Made by a program: the position numbers and the translations under genes. This document shows positions 32,187 through 44,446 of a DNA stretch of 64,000 nucleotides, piece by piece. Each line of letters starts with the position of its first letter. The stretch's first letter is position 1. The notes below the pieces were generated by a model. It was not told where the DNA came from, did no database searches, and worked only from the letters and a program-made list of their open reading frames with translations. The DNA comes from Trachythela sp. YZ-2020 (taxonomy: Eukaryota; Cnidaria; Anthozoa; Malacalcyonacea; Clavulariidae). The DNA is taken from positions 7,592,001 to 7,656,000 of the forward strand of contig JADLSH010000395.1 of assembly GCA_016169945.1 (NCBI GenBank), in the 5' to 3' direction.

Positions 32187-35100
32187 TTACTTCAATTTCC
32201 CTATGCTTTTCATTACTTTTTCTAAAGTTTTTTTAAATATTGGAAGAACAGATAAAAAGTCATGTTCTAAGATTAGTTCGATTAAGTTATTATACGTTTT
32301 CCAAATTTCTTTTTCGTCATCATCGGTATTCTTCTGCCCCTTTTCTTTAAGTGCCGCACAAATTACAACGAGTAGTATAAATTCCAGACGATTGAAAGAT
32401 TCGTCAATTGTTAATTTTGTTCGTTGCTCATAAAAAATGCGAGACGTCTTTAATGGTGACGATTCCAATGTTTGTCTCTTTCGTTTTGTCGACATACGCT
32501 TTCCCCTCGGTTGTTCGCCTATTTTTCTGCAACTACGACTGTTTCCACATTGACCTTTGCACTTACATTTATCCGAGCAACGTCCGTACAATGGTATGCA
32601 TTTGCACCGGCTTTTGTAAGCGTTTTTACCATTTCCCCCCGATTTTTTATTTATTCCGCAACGGCACCCTCTATTTTTTTGGCCGATTGCGACGTTTGCT
32701 TCATTAAGCTGGCTCTCTTTGACGTCAGCGTTATCGTTTTGGTGTGGTTCGGTTCTCTGAACTAGTGCGTCATAATGACCTGGTCCTGCATGGTTGTACG
32801 CAAGCAATATTGCCTCGCCATTTCCAACAGACGAGCGCGGATATATCTCCATGAAAGGAACTAGATTTCGAGTGGACAGAATAAGCAAAGGAAGTTGCAG
32901 GACGTTGGCCAAGCCAAGTGGCATCAGATCTCCAACATTAGACGCAAATACGCCAGAAATTAGAAAGTTGTTTGCTTGTTCTAAAAAGGTCACATCATCG
33001 TCGACGCAGGGGTGGTATTCGTCCATAAACGGACCAGTCCACTCTGCAACTATATGTTGTCGTAAAATTTGACTAATTTCCGACAGTGAACGTTCAGGTT
33101 GATTCTAAATATGTCAAATGTTCTCTCACTTGGGGCTGCAAGTCAAACGTGGTAATCAACTGCAAAAGTTGAAAAGCAACGGAGGAAAAGAAACAGTCGC
33201 CATCACCCATAATTCTAACAATATCTAAACCCCACTGGGTTGCAACTGTATTTATTTCGTCTTGAACAGTTTCTTCAGAACTATCTTGTAAAGACTTGGT
33301 TGTAAACATGAATTGACTTTTCGTTTCTGTCACTATAGTTTTTCGATAAGTGCTTTTTCGCCTCCCGACTATTTTCCGATGGACTCCGATGACCTCCACA
33401 ATGACAACCCTTGCTTTAAGTAATTTAATAAATCCCAAAGTTCCTTGTCCAATCTTTCCATGTAGTCATGTTCCGACATGGGCCAATTTTCTTCAATACT
33501 ATTCTGTATTGCAGTTATGCCGTTCAACATTTTGTCAATTTCTTCCCTTGAAAAATCATCAAGGCCTTTTACTTTTCGCGTTTTCAAATTCATCGTCAGC
33601 GTCAAAGTATTCCAGGCGTTGCTCAACTCCGAAGTGTTCCAATTCGTTCTCCAATACAGTGTTCGTTGATTCCTCTCTCAATGTCTGCGTCTTTATTTCA
33701 TGCAATGATGGTAAATCTTTCTCGCTATTTTCAGCTAATTGGTATAGTATTCTAAACATCTTTGTATACAGCAAGGGTAGTCCTATGCGATTGGTGGTTA
33801 TGATTTTGTTCAGTTCTCTATGAAGTCTCTCATTTCTGTTAGTCCCACATCCCGTTGGTATATCAGATAAACACCCTCTACGAATGTGATACTTGATGTT
33901 TTCTATTTCCTTTAGTATTTCTTTTGTTAAAACATTAGTTCCCATTTGGTTTTTTATGTGTTGCCATTTCAGACAAAACTTTTCAAGATTCTTTAAAATA
34001 ACCTCTGGAGGGCGATGGTAAAGTTCTTTTTGTCCAATGTCTCCAGGTTGACGGAAAACTAACCCGTATTCTTTGGCCATGACGGATGAATATTTCGAAC
34101 GTTTTGGTATTTTACGAACTGCTCTTTGAACAGCATGAAAAGGTCTAATTTGATGGGAACATTGGGAAAGTATTTGCTTAAAAACTGTGTCCACTTACAG
34201 CAGTTATCGAGAAAGATCCTTCTAACACAGTGTTTTGCCTTTTGAATCGTTCAGAAAGTTGCCGAAATACATTTTCTAGTTCAGAAACACTTTCTGTTTT
34301 AGTAAACCTCCACTGAATTACCGTGCCTTTTCATTTAGAACGCAAAATAAGCTATGGAATAATTTTACCCATTTATTATCACTTTTCGCAAATAGCCAAT
34401 ATTCGAAGTAGCTTTAAACGTGTGATCGCAACTTATCCACTTTGCAGAAAGTTTTGAAAAATACTGTCGATAGAAGATTTCATCGTGTTTAAACCTTGAA
34501 ATTATAGCACCTGTGATCAGTTTATTTCCAGGGCACGGTATATCCATTTGCTCAAATGTTGGAAAATTGAGCATCCTCATCGTTCAAGTCCAACCCGATT
34601 TGTTTCGCAACATTGAGATCATGATAATAACGTCGAGGCCGTTCATAATACGTTTTCTTGTAACAGCGTTGCACGATGGTACAAATCTGATTCGCACTTA
34701 GACCTGTGTCGATTAACTCTTCCAAATAGTCAATTAGTCTATTTGTGAATCCCGACTTGTGGCTAAGTGTAAATGGGACAGCAGAAGTCTTGATTTGCTG
34801 TAGAATGTCTACATCTACTCCATTTATGTCATGGTGACCAAGATTACAGGAGTATTGTTTATTTACGAGCATCACTGGCGATGAAATATCAAATATGATA
34901 CGAGGATGAAGTCGTTGCAATCGTCCATTTTTCCAATTTTTTGTATTAACTAGATAACCAAGCATATCCTCAATTTTACATTTAGGGCAAATTATCTTCC
35001 CTCTCATCAAGGCATTAAACTGACATAAAGGATCAAAAATAATGTATGGAAGAACGCAATATGAATTCGGATCATTTTTCCACGATTCGTCAACACTAGG

Positions 35101-35291
35101 AACAGATTGTACAAAATTTCAGGCGGGTCTATGTGATGCTCAGCGTCGTACTTCAAATCCGCAGCTTCTGTCGAAGATTTGATACATTTTACGGCGTATT
35201 CATTGATTTCATAACTAAAAGTTGACATACATCCAAATATTGATAGGATAATCAAATTGAACAAAAGATTAAATCTACAATATGTCGTCAT
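32187..35291 (-). pseudogene. DDE transposase with OTU protease and CXC domain (frameshifted)
   Basis: Read on the minus strand in successive frames. An N-terminal block (about 35200-34560) has DPPEILYNLFLV, IICPKCK with a second cysteine pair, and NQICTIVQRC. The core has WISCDHTFKATSNIGY (about 34410-34440), DNCCKWTQFLS with KLDLF/HAVQR (about 34130-34200) and GCGTNRNERLHRELNK (about 33835-33850). I take these as the D, D and E regions of an RNase H-fold transposase. An OTU-like domain follows, with GDGDCFFSS (Asp and Cys) near 33205 and GPGHYDALV (His) near 32770. Then comes a CXC/tesmin-like cluster (GCRCG, SRCKC, DKCKCKGQC; about 32530-32680), a basic KRKR signal and a helical tail. Frameshifts fall near 35060, 34300, 34150, 33580, 33430 and 33105. 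Start uncertain; 35291 is one option. OTU enzymes cleave ubiquitin chains; CXC motifs bind zinc and DNA. Confidence 0.7.
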
Positions 35292-35399
35292 TTTGGTGAA
35301 GCTTCGAATAACAGTTACATAAGAATGATTTTTCGTGAAAGTTTTTTGTATTTTATGCGAGGAACCGCCGACGAGTGTGTTTGTGGCGCAACGCAAACC

Positions 35400-35806
35400 A
35401 TATTCAGTTACCGCGACAACTGTTCATTTGATGGCAATATGGCATGAGGGAACAGACGGAGTACGAACCCAATCAAAAAGTCTTCCTTTACTATCGGCAA
35501 TCGATTTTTATCAGACTCTGCGTTTTCCACTTTATGGGAATATGAAGGTGGAAAAGACGCAGTCTGGTAGAAAACGAATGTTAAGCTTTCAGGAACACTT
35601 TTCATGACAGACTCCGTCGCCTATAAAGTTGAAAAGACGGAGTCTGATAAGAAATGATTGCCTATCATAAAGAACTACTTGATAATAGATCCGGTACTCC
35701 TCACTCCGTCTTTTTTAACTATGGTCTTTTCCACTGTGTTGCCGCCTAGCTGCTACCCCGAGAACGAGGTTATACACACCCTACCGGAAGCTCATTATAA
35801 ATTCTG
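35400..35806. promoter_or_regulatory. Divergent intergenic region with repeated AGACTCCGTC motifs
   Basis: Between the two divergent genes the motif AGACGGAGTC/GACTCCGTC and close variants occur at least six times in both orientations (near 35454, 35515, 35556, 35612, 35632, 35705). Some pair as hairpins, e.g. ACAGACTCCGTC with GACGGAGTCTG. Clustered inverted motifs between divergent promoters could be binding sites for an element-encoded protein; this is inference. Confidence 0.45.
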
Positions 35807-35917
35807 CTATATATAGTACATCCTCGGTCCCAGGGGTTATTGGGTGCCTGTAGTTTTCCTTGCGTTGTCTGAATGTTTATACAGTAAGTTGGTCGATCCT
35901 ATAAATTAATATAAAAG
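35807..35917 (+). promoter_or_regulatory. TATA box and 5' leader exon of the ATPase-Ulp1 gene
   Basis: CTATATATAG lies at 35807-35816. About 100 bp downstream the sequence TAAAAGGTAAGTG (35914-35922) is a strong splice donor. The matching acceptor, TTTCTTTTGACCGCTAG at 38253-38269, sits four bases before the ATG at 38274. A second possible donor is ACAGTAAGT at 35881. Confidence 0.5.
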
Positions 35918-35922
35918 GTAAG

Positions 35923-37474
35923 TGTTCAATTACTATTGTTTTATTTTGATACTTTTATCACTGTGTAACTTTATAGTGAAATGATACGATAATGTATTGA
36001 GTGGCCATAAAACGCCGCGGAAGAATTTTTAAAGGCCACGCTACTATATTTTGTTTGCTTTAATTTTGGTAAGATTTGCTAAGATTTGCTGAACGCATGG
36101 ATAATGTGGACGATAAAGTACTTAATATTTTCGGATAACACCTTTTGTTTTTTCCATGTTGGAAAAAATCGGCGAAGTATCAACTTCTCGTAAACCTGGC
36201 TATTCACGTGGGAATTTTTCATTATTCATTGTATTCATTATTAATATTTTCTTCAGTGAGTTATATAAACAGTCAAACGTCGACATAATTTTAATATCAT
36301 CATTCTCAGCTATTTGCCTTTGATGCTGGTACACTAGCCTGTGAAGCTCGTTTCTAGCTTGATCAACGTACTGTAGTAACTGTACATACGAAATTGAATT
36401 TTTTCAATGTGTTTGGCGAAGTTGTTACTCTGGCACATTGCACTTATTTTGTCAATGAAACTGGTAGAATCAATCATCTCTGACGAGATAAAGCAAAAAA
36501 GTGAAATGAGAAAATAAAATATTTTTTCAATGAAAAAACACGCGGGTTCTTTTGGCAAAGGCTACTTAAAAGCAGCTTGTTGTATTAATTGGGAAACTGG
36601 CTGTTTATGAAACTTTGATACTCGCATTTGCTCTGTAACGTTCGTACGAATGCGATAGAAATTGATGAATTTGTCTGTGATTTATATACCGTGATTTATA
36701 TACGCCTATACTATACTGAGTTTTATCGTAATATTTAGACGTTTGAACATAGTTTTGACGTCTGCGACGTATGTTATCAGGCGTTGCCGGTCACTATGTT
36801 GTCAAAGCGTTTTATTCAAACTTTCAAAAAAACAAAACAATTATTCCATATAAGGTTATGAAAATGCCCGACTATTCTTAGGATTTCGCTTACGTAAAAA
36901 ATGATATCAGTGCTATTTAATAATGTTCTGACAAAATCTATAAAACTAAAAGGCTTTGGCAAGATAGTGACAACGCCCCTGACAACATGGCTCGCGTTTA
37001 CGTCAGAACTAATAGCATTTGCGAGCTACTGTGAAGCATTCATTTATAACAAGTTTCAAAACGTTTCTTTCGGCAGAGTTTGCCGTTCACTCAAAACTTT
37101 TTGTTTGGCACTCAAAACGTTTTGTTTAAAACGCGTTTGTTTCAGTGGTTTGTTTACGTTTGAAACGTCAAGTTGGGCGAATCAAACATTCTAATTATAA
37201 TGCGCAATGTTTTATAGGTTTTGACCGTGACATTGACATGTTTGACAGTAGAAACTTGCATGTTTTACAAACTTGAGTGATTGTTTTAAAACAAATTTCG
37301 TACGTTTTATGCGAGCGGCGATGTCTGCCTAAGTGCGAAAATTTTATACGGACATGAGTACGAGAGATGCAAAATTACTAGAATTACTGTTAACGAGTTC
37401 AATCTATTAAATTTGAAAAAGCTGGATAGCCTATACGACTGGCACGAGATTTTCCAACAGGAGTTAGGACATCA
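35923..37474. other. Noncoding region of the giant element
   Basis: Probably first-intron sequence of the plus-strand gene. Several CAAAACGTTT-type motifs occur in both orientations around 37060-37180. No coding sequence is supported. Confidence 0.4.
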
Positions 37475-37801
37475 TCAACTCGCAGGCATAATCTGGTTGA
37501 AGTCCCCCGCATTTTGTACCGGTGTGGCGGCAAGAACAGCGTCTTTTACATCACTTTCATTTGACATTGTGACAAACGTCCCTTCGTCGTCCCTGTAATG
37601 CATCCGTAGTTCTACGTATTTAAGGGACCGGTCATAAAGTATGTGTACTGGTGGGGGTGGAGGGTAATCAAAAATTCTACCATAAAATTTGGCACCCCCC
37701 AAAAAGCGTCGGAAATATTTAAGTTCAGTTTCTGTCCATGCACGAGATCTTTTAGCATGCTTTTTCACAGTGTTTGAAGTGTTTCTTTCACCTTCCGCCA
37801 T
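37475..37801 (-). CDS. Small PB1-like domain protein
   Basis: The ATG at 37801 has a strong context (AAAATGGCGGA) and opens a frame of about 108 codons. It starts MAEGERNTSNTVKKHAKRSR. After a basic stretch and a run of five prolines, the C-terminal half reads YVELRMHYRDDEGTFVTMSNESD followed by VKDAVLAA. Acidic DDEG followed by VTMSNESDVKDA resembles the OPCA motif of PB1 domains, which mediate protein-protein dimerisation. It lies in the presumed first intron of the plus-strand gene, on the other strand, between the two main genes. It may be a single-exon gene, one exon of a longer gene, or a host-derived fragment. The domain call rests on one motif. Confidence 0.4.
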   Translation of the reverse strand: MAEGERNTSNTVKKHAKRSRAWTETELKYFRRFLGGAKFYGRIFDYPPPPPVHILYDRSLKYVELRMHYRDDEGTFVTMSNESDVKDAVLAATPVQNAGDFNQIMPAS

Positions 37802-37885
37802 TTTGAGTATCACAATTTGTATTCTTTCGTGAAACCGCTGTCTATCTGTAGCACGGTCCCGTATTTCTTGACTAGTGCGTCCTTG

Positions 37886-38085
37886 CCCGTCTTTATGCTG
37901 CAGACGAATTATCCATCAAGACGAATTAACTCAGTAAGTTCGTCTCATGTGACGAACTTACTGACGAAGTTCGTGCAGACGTATAATACGTCTTGTGCCC
38001 GTCTTTATACTACAGACGCACTTAACGACGAACTAAAAATCTTCGCCTAAGTTCGTCCAGACGGATAATTCGTCTTAAGCATAAA
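37886..38085. repeat. Hairpin-rich CGTCT/GTTCGTC repeat element
   Basis: TGCCCGTCTTTATRCTRCAGACG occurs at about 37886 and 37993. A perfect 13-bp stem (CAGTAAGTTCGTC ... GACGAACTTACTG, about 37931-37962) and many GACGAA/TTCGTC motifs surround it. It looks like a small palindromic MITE just upstream of the main plus-strand coding exon. Confidence 0.6.
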
Positions 38086-39078
38086 AACGGCCAATGTCTA
38101 ATAAGCATTACAATCTAAATCTCAAAGTCATTCACGAGTCACGAGATAGATTTCTGATGCGATGCTTTGATATTTCTCTTAATTTGTATATGCAGTTCTA
38201 TCTCTGTTCAATACGTAGTGAATCCATTATCCATGGCATAAAGTATTTGAATTTTCTTTTGACCGCTAGAACGATGAATTCAAAAAACACATCCTTATTT
38301 TTTAACTCGATACCTGATGAACAGTTAACTGAAATTATGAAACAAGCGCGTAGCAAGGATTTTCCTTTGTCGGCGTTTCCCAAACATGTGGTGGAATGGG
38401 TGGAGGCGATGGCTTATTCGGTAAACACCAAACCCGAGTTTGTACTGATCGCAGCGATGTCGGTTGTATCAACGTTGATGGGACCAAAAACCAAATTGAG
38501 TATCCGGCCAACTTACGCCGAACCATGTAATTTGTTCACAGTATGCCTAAGTGAACCGGGGGCGGGAAAGTCTCAAGCATTCGAACTGGCCGTAGAAAAA
38601 CCCGTACGAAATCTTACAGATCCGCTAGCACAGTCAGTGGTTGTGAACGATTTCACACGGAAAGGACTATTCCAACATCTTGTGGCGCACAAGGGAAGGG
38701 CTTTGCTGGCCCACTCGAAATGAGCTCATTCTATGAGCTCATTTTAAAAACAACACGAAGGTTCAGGAGAAAGACAACTGTTCTGTCGGTTATACGATGG
38801 TATTGCAGAGTGGACTTTGACAACCGCGGGGAACGCAACTGTAAGCAAAGACAACACCACCAAGAGGAATGCAGGAAGTTCTTTCAGAGAACGCGTTGGC
38901 ACTCGGTGGGTTCACACAGCCAGAACCATTTTACAACTCTTTAAGCCATTGGCGAAAACTAAAGATGGTTTCCTTGATCGCATTTTGATGTGCTCCATCA
39001 AACCGCACTTAAAACATGAAGAAGAAGTGGAAAATTACTGTGACATTCTTGGTCTATATCAGACTCGAGACTTCACCG

Positions 39079-39528
39079 GTAACTGTATAATTTGTTTACA
39101 ACTGCAGAATTTTCCCCACTTCCGCTTTGTATTTGTCAGTTCTTATTTTATACTCGGTCTACTAGGTCATAGGGCCTGTTTATATTATCCCACTTTATAT
39201 ACTGAGACGTTTCGCTTGCGTGCATGTGTTTATAATATATTTACGTGTGTTCATATTGTCTTGCTTATATAGAAATTTTCACCGCTTGCCAATATGAAAT
39301 TGCACTAATAGCGCTTCAAAACTGTACATTTCATGCACGCAATTTACAAAATATTAATTTGACGAATATTTAATTAACGATTTTGTACTTGAATTTTTTG
39401 CAATAATTTGACTTTTCTAGCGACATATTTTATGCTTGTTTGTAAATAAAATAAACGTAAAACTACTTAAAATCGTCAACTGACGGAACACTCAATTATG
39501 TACATTTATTCATTTGATTATTTAAACT
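39079..39528. other. Intron 1 of the ATPase coding region, left part
   Basis: Begins at the GTAACT donor. AT-rich, no coding sequence. Ends at the target duplication of the hAT-like insertion. Confidence 0.5.
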
Positions 39529-42361
39529 CAGAGGAGGTATCGTCAGTATACCACAATGCATTGCGGTTTTGGACACATTGATACATATTATCAATTCGCC
39601 GGCGCGTCTCGCTCATTGTTCGGTTGCCTTTCGCTGTAAACACATCTCTCTGAATCTCTCTTCCGTAACATTGTTATAGAAAAATGGCGCATTTTCGCTC
39701 TATTCGTGGCAATAAAGCTTCAGTTTTGGAAGCACGAGATGTTTGCCGAATGCAAAAGCCCAGCATTGATAGAGATGCATTCTAGTTGTGTTTTTAAGGT
39801 GAGTTTTTTACTCCAAATTACTAGGTTATATTGAAATTATAGATATTCGAGAGGACTTTGTAGAAACCTGAACTGTAATCTATTATATAAAGCCGGTCTA
39901 TATTGTTTAAAAGATAACAAATTTCCTATGATAGTGAGTCATTGACTTCTGACAATGCATCTGTAAAAGATGTATTAATATTTACGACTTCAAATCCTGA
40001 TTAAGCTGGAGAATCATGACTCTATAGAAATTAATTTTGTATGCACTATAACTCACTCTGTAGAAGCTTTGTTATATTTAAAACTGATTTATTATTATTA
40101 CATCTTGTAGTTCTTTGACTTTGATGATAACCGGCAAGTATCAGTCCAAAACCTGATATTGTGGGAATTTGATATTTTGCCATCGACTTGAACACTCAAG
40201 ATCCTGACACAGTGATTGAAGAGCTGGATGCTGTACTCCCACCACTGAATTCCATGTAATTGCTACTATCAACATATGAATCCTGTCTGCTTGGTAGATT
40301 TTCGAACTCACCAGAGAGTCGACAGAAGATGGTGATAAGGTTGTTGGTGGTAACTGTTATTGGTTATTGTGGGGTACACAAAATCCCCAACTTAATAGAG
40401 CTCTGATCAGAAATGAAATACAATCAATTTCTCCTGATAGTTTAAAGAGAATATATGCTTATATGGAAAAAGCATTACTTTACCATGGGACAGAGATGAT
40501 CCAAGCAATAATTATAACAGTGACAATAAATTGCTAATAAAAGCTTGGTCAATGAAAATTATTTAATGTGTGGCTCCAGTGTATGCAGTGATAAACAATA
40601 TACTTGAGGGATTATAGGATCAAACTACTGTAACTAACAAATACAACCAGAACTTTGAAGGACACCTTCATCTGGAAGTTATAAATGCAAGCCAAAGAAA
40701 CTTACAACTAAAACACTGCCTAAAGTACTAAAATATAATACTACTATACTAAAGAATAATTAAAAACACTATCATTGGTTGATAGGGACTTCAGAGTTAT
40801 AGGACTAGATATTAGATGATTTTACTGTCTGAGCTTAGGTAATTCTACCCATGTGCTATTTTTGTCACTTCACAAATACTGTAGAATGATAATATATATA
40901 GTGATCTAATGGTATATGATGAGGGTGCATTGGAATTCAGTTCTGGCTGGTACCCTCATTTTTTTATCTGACCCTGTGATTTAAAGTATATGCCTGCCTG
41001 ATACGACATCAGGCAAATTAACTGAGACATAACCATAAATGGTTAAATATATAACTCAGTCCAACCAGATACAGTTCTGGTGCACTTCTGGCATAACATA
41101 AGTTATTGGTTATAAGCAGAATACAGACACAGTCAAATTCATATTGAAAATCATTTATTCTTTTTCAAAAAAATCACCTGAAATTAAAGAAAAAGCATAT
41201 TATTTTTTTAAATGTTGCTATATGGTTAGAAAAGCAGGAAATAGTGCTTTTAATGGGCTTACCCCAACCTAATCATACTGTATAAAATATTGAACAAATT
41301 GGGAGTTGCTTCGTGTGTGCCCAAAAGATATAAACAAAATCTCTGACGTTCTCCTGACGAAGGGCTTTAGCTCGAAACGTCGAGATTTTGTTTATATCTT
41401 TGCACACATGGCTAACCTCAATTTGTTCTATATATCTGTGGCCGACGCTGAATTAAAGTCTGTATAAAATATTGTCTAGAGTCATAAAATTATTTATACT
41501 TCTAGAATTTCAATATTTACATGTTAATTAATTAACTTATGAGTATTTACAATAAACTTAAACCCTAAATTTTCCTGTTAATATGTCAATCGGATAAACT
41601 AAGATGATAGTTCATAATCTACACTTATGGTACAATTTGAAACAGTTAATATGAAACTGATGAAATATTGATAAAGTTTAAAACATGCATTATAATTACA
41701 TGACAACATCGTCATTATTAGATTCCGTTTACTCCAAATTCCAAAATACTTGAACTCTATAATAAAATGGAAAAATACAGTCATATATAACCATACCTAA
41801 CTTAAAGGTAACATTGAACTCAAAACAAGCAGCAATATTTAGCATAATAGTTTATATTCATACAGTAATTTTCGTCGCGCCATAATTATTCCCACGCTGT
41901 CTATTCCGCCATCGGGGTTAGAATATCGCAAAAATACCCCATCTTCAAACCGCGATTACTCATCGGTTTTGAGGAGCAAATTCATGTTTTAAAGTATCAA
42001 TAGAAAGAGTAAACATTCCTGAATTGGCTGATGTGATTTTTCAGTTTCCTCATTAAAAGTACAATTTGCTCCTGGCATATTTCAAAGCCACTTTTGTGGC
42101 GTGTCCACTGACCGGAACATGCATAAATACAATGCGTGATTAGTATAACTAAAATCCTATAAATATACGAAACAAGTCAGAAATACTTTAATTAGATAAC
42201 TAAACAAAACAATCGTAAAACATACCTTCGAAAAAACGAGATCTTCAGAGCCAAAAATGGCAATATATTTCAACAATTTTTGCCAAACGTTCCTCGAAAA
42301 TCGCAATTGTGAATACTAATGAGGCGCAATGCATTGCGGGAAGACCACGATTCCTCCTCTG
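39529..42361. mobile_element. Non-autonomous hAT-like transposon, 2.8 kb, in an intron
   Basis: The ends are inverted: CAGAGGAGGTATCGT on the left and CAGAGGAGGAATCGT on the right, both followed about 20-30 bp inward by CAATGCATTGCG. ATTTAAACT flanks both sides (39520-39528 and 42362-42370); hAT elements duplicate 8 bp and start CAGNGG, so TTTAAACT fits with one chance base. The 2.8-kb body has no transposase frame. It contains a Penelope-type hammerhead segment at 41330-41450. Confidence 0.85.
41330..41455 (+). ncRNA. Hammerhead-type ribozyme motif from a Penelope-like element end
   Basis: CTGACGA (41354-41360), a short GGGCTTTAGCTC stem-loop and GAAAC (41374-41378) form the conserved hammerhead core. 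AGATATAAACAAAATCT and its inverted copy flank it. The same sequence ends the Penelope-like element at 53.5 kb, and hammerhead motifs are established features of such elements. This is a solo remnant. Confidence 0.55.
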
Positions 42362-44108
42362 ATTTAAACTTTTCCGTGCATGCACGTGCGTACGAAAAAC
42401 GAATGAATGTATTAAGGAGTTATGCGAAAATCCGAAATTTGATTTCTTGCCTTCTTCCGGATATTCATTTACTTTTCTTTTCTTCAAAGACTACATTTAA
42501 TGCACTCACATATATTTATGGAACATGCATGATTAGTTTCAATTGCTAGCATGAAGCGTGTCATCATTTGTATGTTAAACGTTGACAAACATTCAATTTA
42601 TTTTTTACAGCTATATACGATACAATTTTCGAAATGCATAGAGAAGGCCGAGTATATTTACTCATCCGAAGCAAAAGGAGCCTACATAAAATACTCAAAT
42701 GAAATCACAGACCAAATGAATAAACAATGGGAGCAGGAAACGATCTCAAGTTCAAATCTTTCAAAAGATAGAAGAAATCTGAATAGGTAAACGATGATTT
42801 TTTGGCCTATGCATAAAAATATATAATATCATGTAGTATTCTAAAAATTCGACACTTCCTAATATAAATAACCCGCGAAAAGAAGGGAGGTCTCGAGGTA
42901 AATAAGGAATTGGACAATAAAAAGCGCACAAAATGCATGACTTTAATATCATTAAAATCTCTTGTCTCTTGGGAGCAAAAGCGAAATAGCAATATGCAAA
43001 TTAGGTAAAGGCGTAAATTAAGCATGCAAAAGCTGATTTTTTTTAAAAATGAAAGTTTGCGCGACGTTTTGAAGGGCTTACACTTTATAAGCAAATTTTC
43101 TGAAATTTTGAACAGCAATGCAACACCCAACAAATTTTCCACCACTAACTCAAAATAACTTTTAAGCATTCAAATTTCGTGCAAGCCATTTTTGATCTGT
43201 TTGACAAGACACCCTGGGTTTTGAAAATTTAACTTTCGGAATTTTTTCGTTTATTCTACATTATAAATACCCAAACAATCTATATTAATCAAAAACGTCG
43301 TACATGGAGCCATGTTTAGCGATTTTAACGAGTAACTTTGTCCGTTTTAGACTGTCTGGTGTTTTGCACGTGCTTCTCAACGTTGTAGAACACTTTGTTG
43401 GTCACGAAGTCGAATTGGATGGTGAATTAATAAACTCAAATAGTGACATAGTACCACTGGAAATATCAGTAGAAACGATGGAAATTGCCCAAAAATTGGT
43501 TAATTATTTCTCTGAACAAAGAGAAATATTTTTAATGGTAACGTGCGTGAATACCACTATACCAGTTAGAATTACAATAGAGGCGGGCATGAAGAGTCAA
43601 TCTGCATTTTTTGGTTTAGCAGTTGATATTTTTAGCATACAAAAGTCTATTTGAACTCGTTGACCAAACACAAACACCATGGTTAAAACATATTGGTGTT
43701 GTCCTTCAGTTGGGATTTTAAAAAACGATGAAACTATACTTTAGCGTTAAGACTACAGGCGTTAGACCAAGTAGTATTCATAAGTGTCAGCATTTTAATT
43801 GACAGGTCCTCAATCCACGACCGACGAAAAAACAACTTATAACAAAAATAAAGACGAACGAGTCTCAAGCAGAAGAATTATCGATCGACCAGGCAACGAA
43901 GATCTTAAATACATTTGGTCAGTGGCTGATAGGGAAAGCGCAGTGCCTCACGGCTGATGAAGTAAGAACATGTTTTCTAGACTTTTGTCGCATAAAATTT
44001 GTGTGAACTCCTCAAAAAAACCTCTTAGCTTGCCGAATTTTATAATTTTCATCCATGGTGACTGAGCATTATCAATAAATTCTTAGTAAATAAATCTTAT
44101 TATTCAAT

Positions 44109-44446
44109 TACTGTCGTTCCAATTGAAGTGTTCCTCAAATATTGATTCGATACATTACCTCGCGCTGACCAATTCATTTGTTCAAGTTCCTCGAGATATT
44201 CATACACTTCCTGTGAAAGTTGACCAATCACAATCCGTATGTGATTTGAGTACGAATCAACTGACCAATGAGGAACTGATCCTGCATAGCAGGAAGTAAA
44301 CAATATTCAAAACTCAAATTCGTAATTCGGATTCGGTTGTTTTCATCATTCATGAATATCTCGAGAAACTTGAACAAATTAATTGGTCTGCATCAGGTAA
44401 TGTATCGAGTGAATATTTGAGGAACACTTCAATTGGAACGACAGTA
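44109..44446. mobile_element. Palindromic MITE in an intron, ~340 bp
   Basis: Left arm TTACTGTCGTTCCAATTGAA and right arm TTCAATTGGAACGACAGTAA are exact at the ends. They continue as inverted copies for about 100 bp around a ~130-bp centre. It lies in the intron between the exons ending at 43961 and starting at 44619. No clear target duplication. Confidence 0.75.

Noticed and set aside
32408..33072. Several plus-strand frames
   Set aside because: Antisense to the OTU/CXC gene; no motifs of their own.
37060..37180. Possible coding frame with CAAAACGTTT repeats
   Set aside because: Low-complexity repeats explain the frame; no domain.
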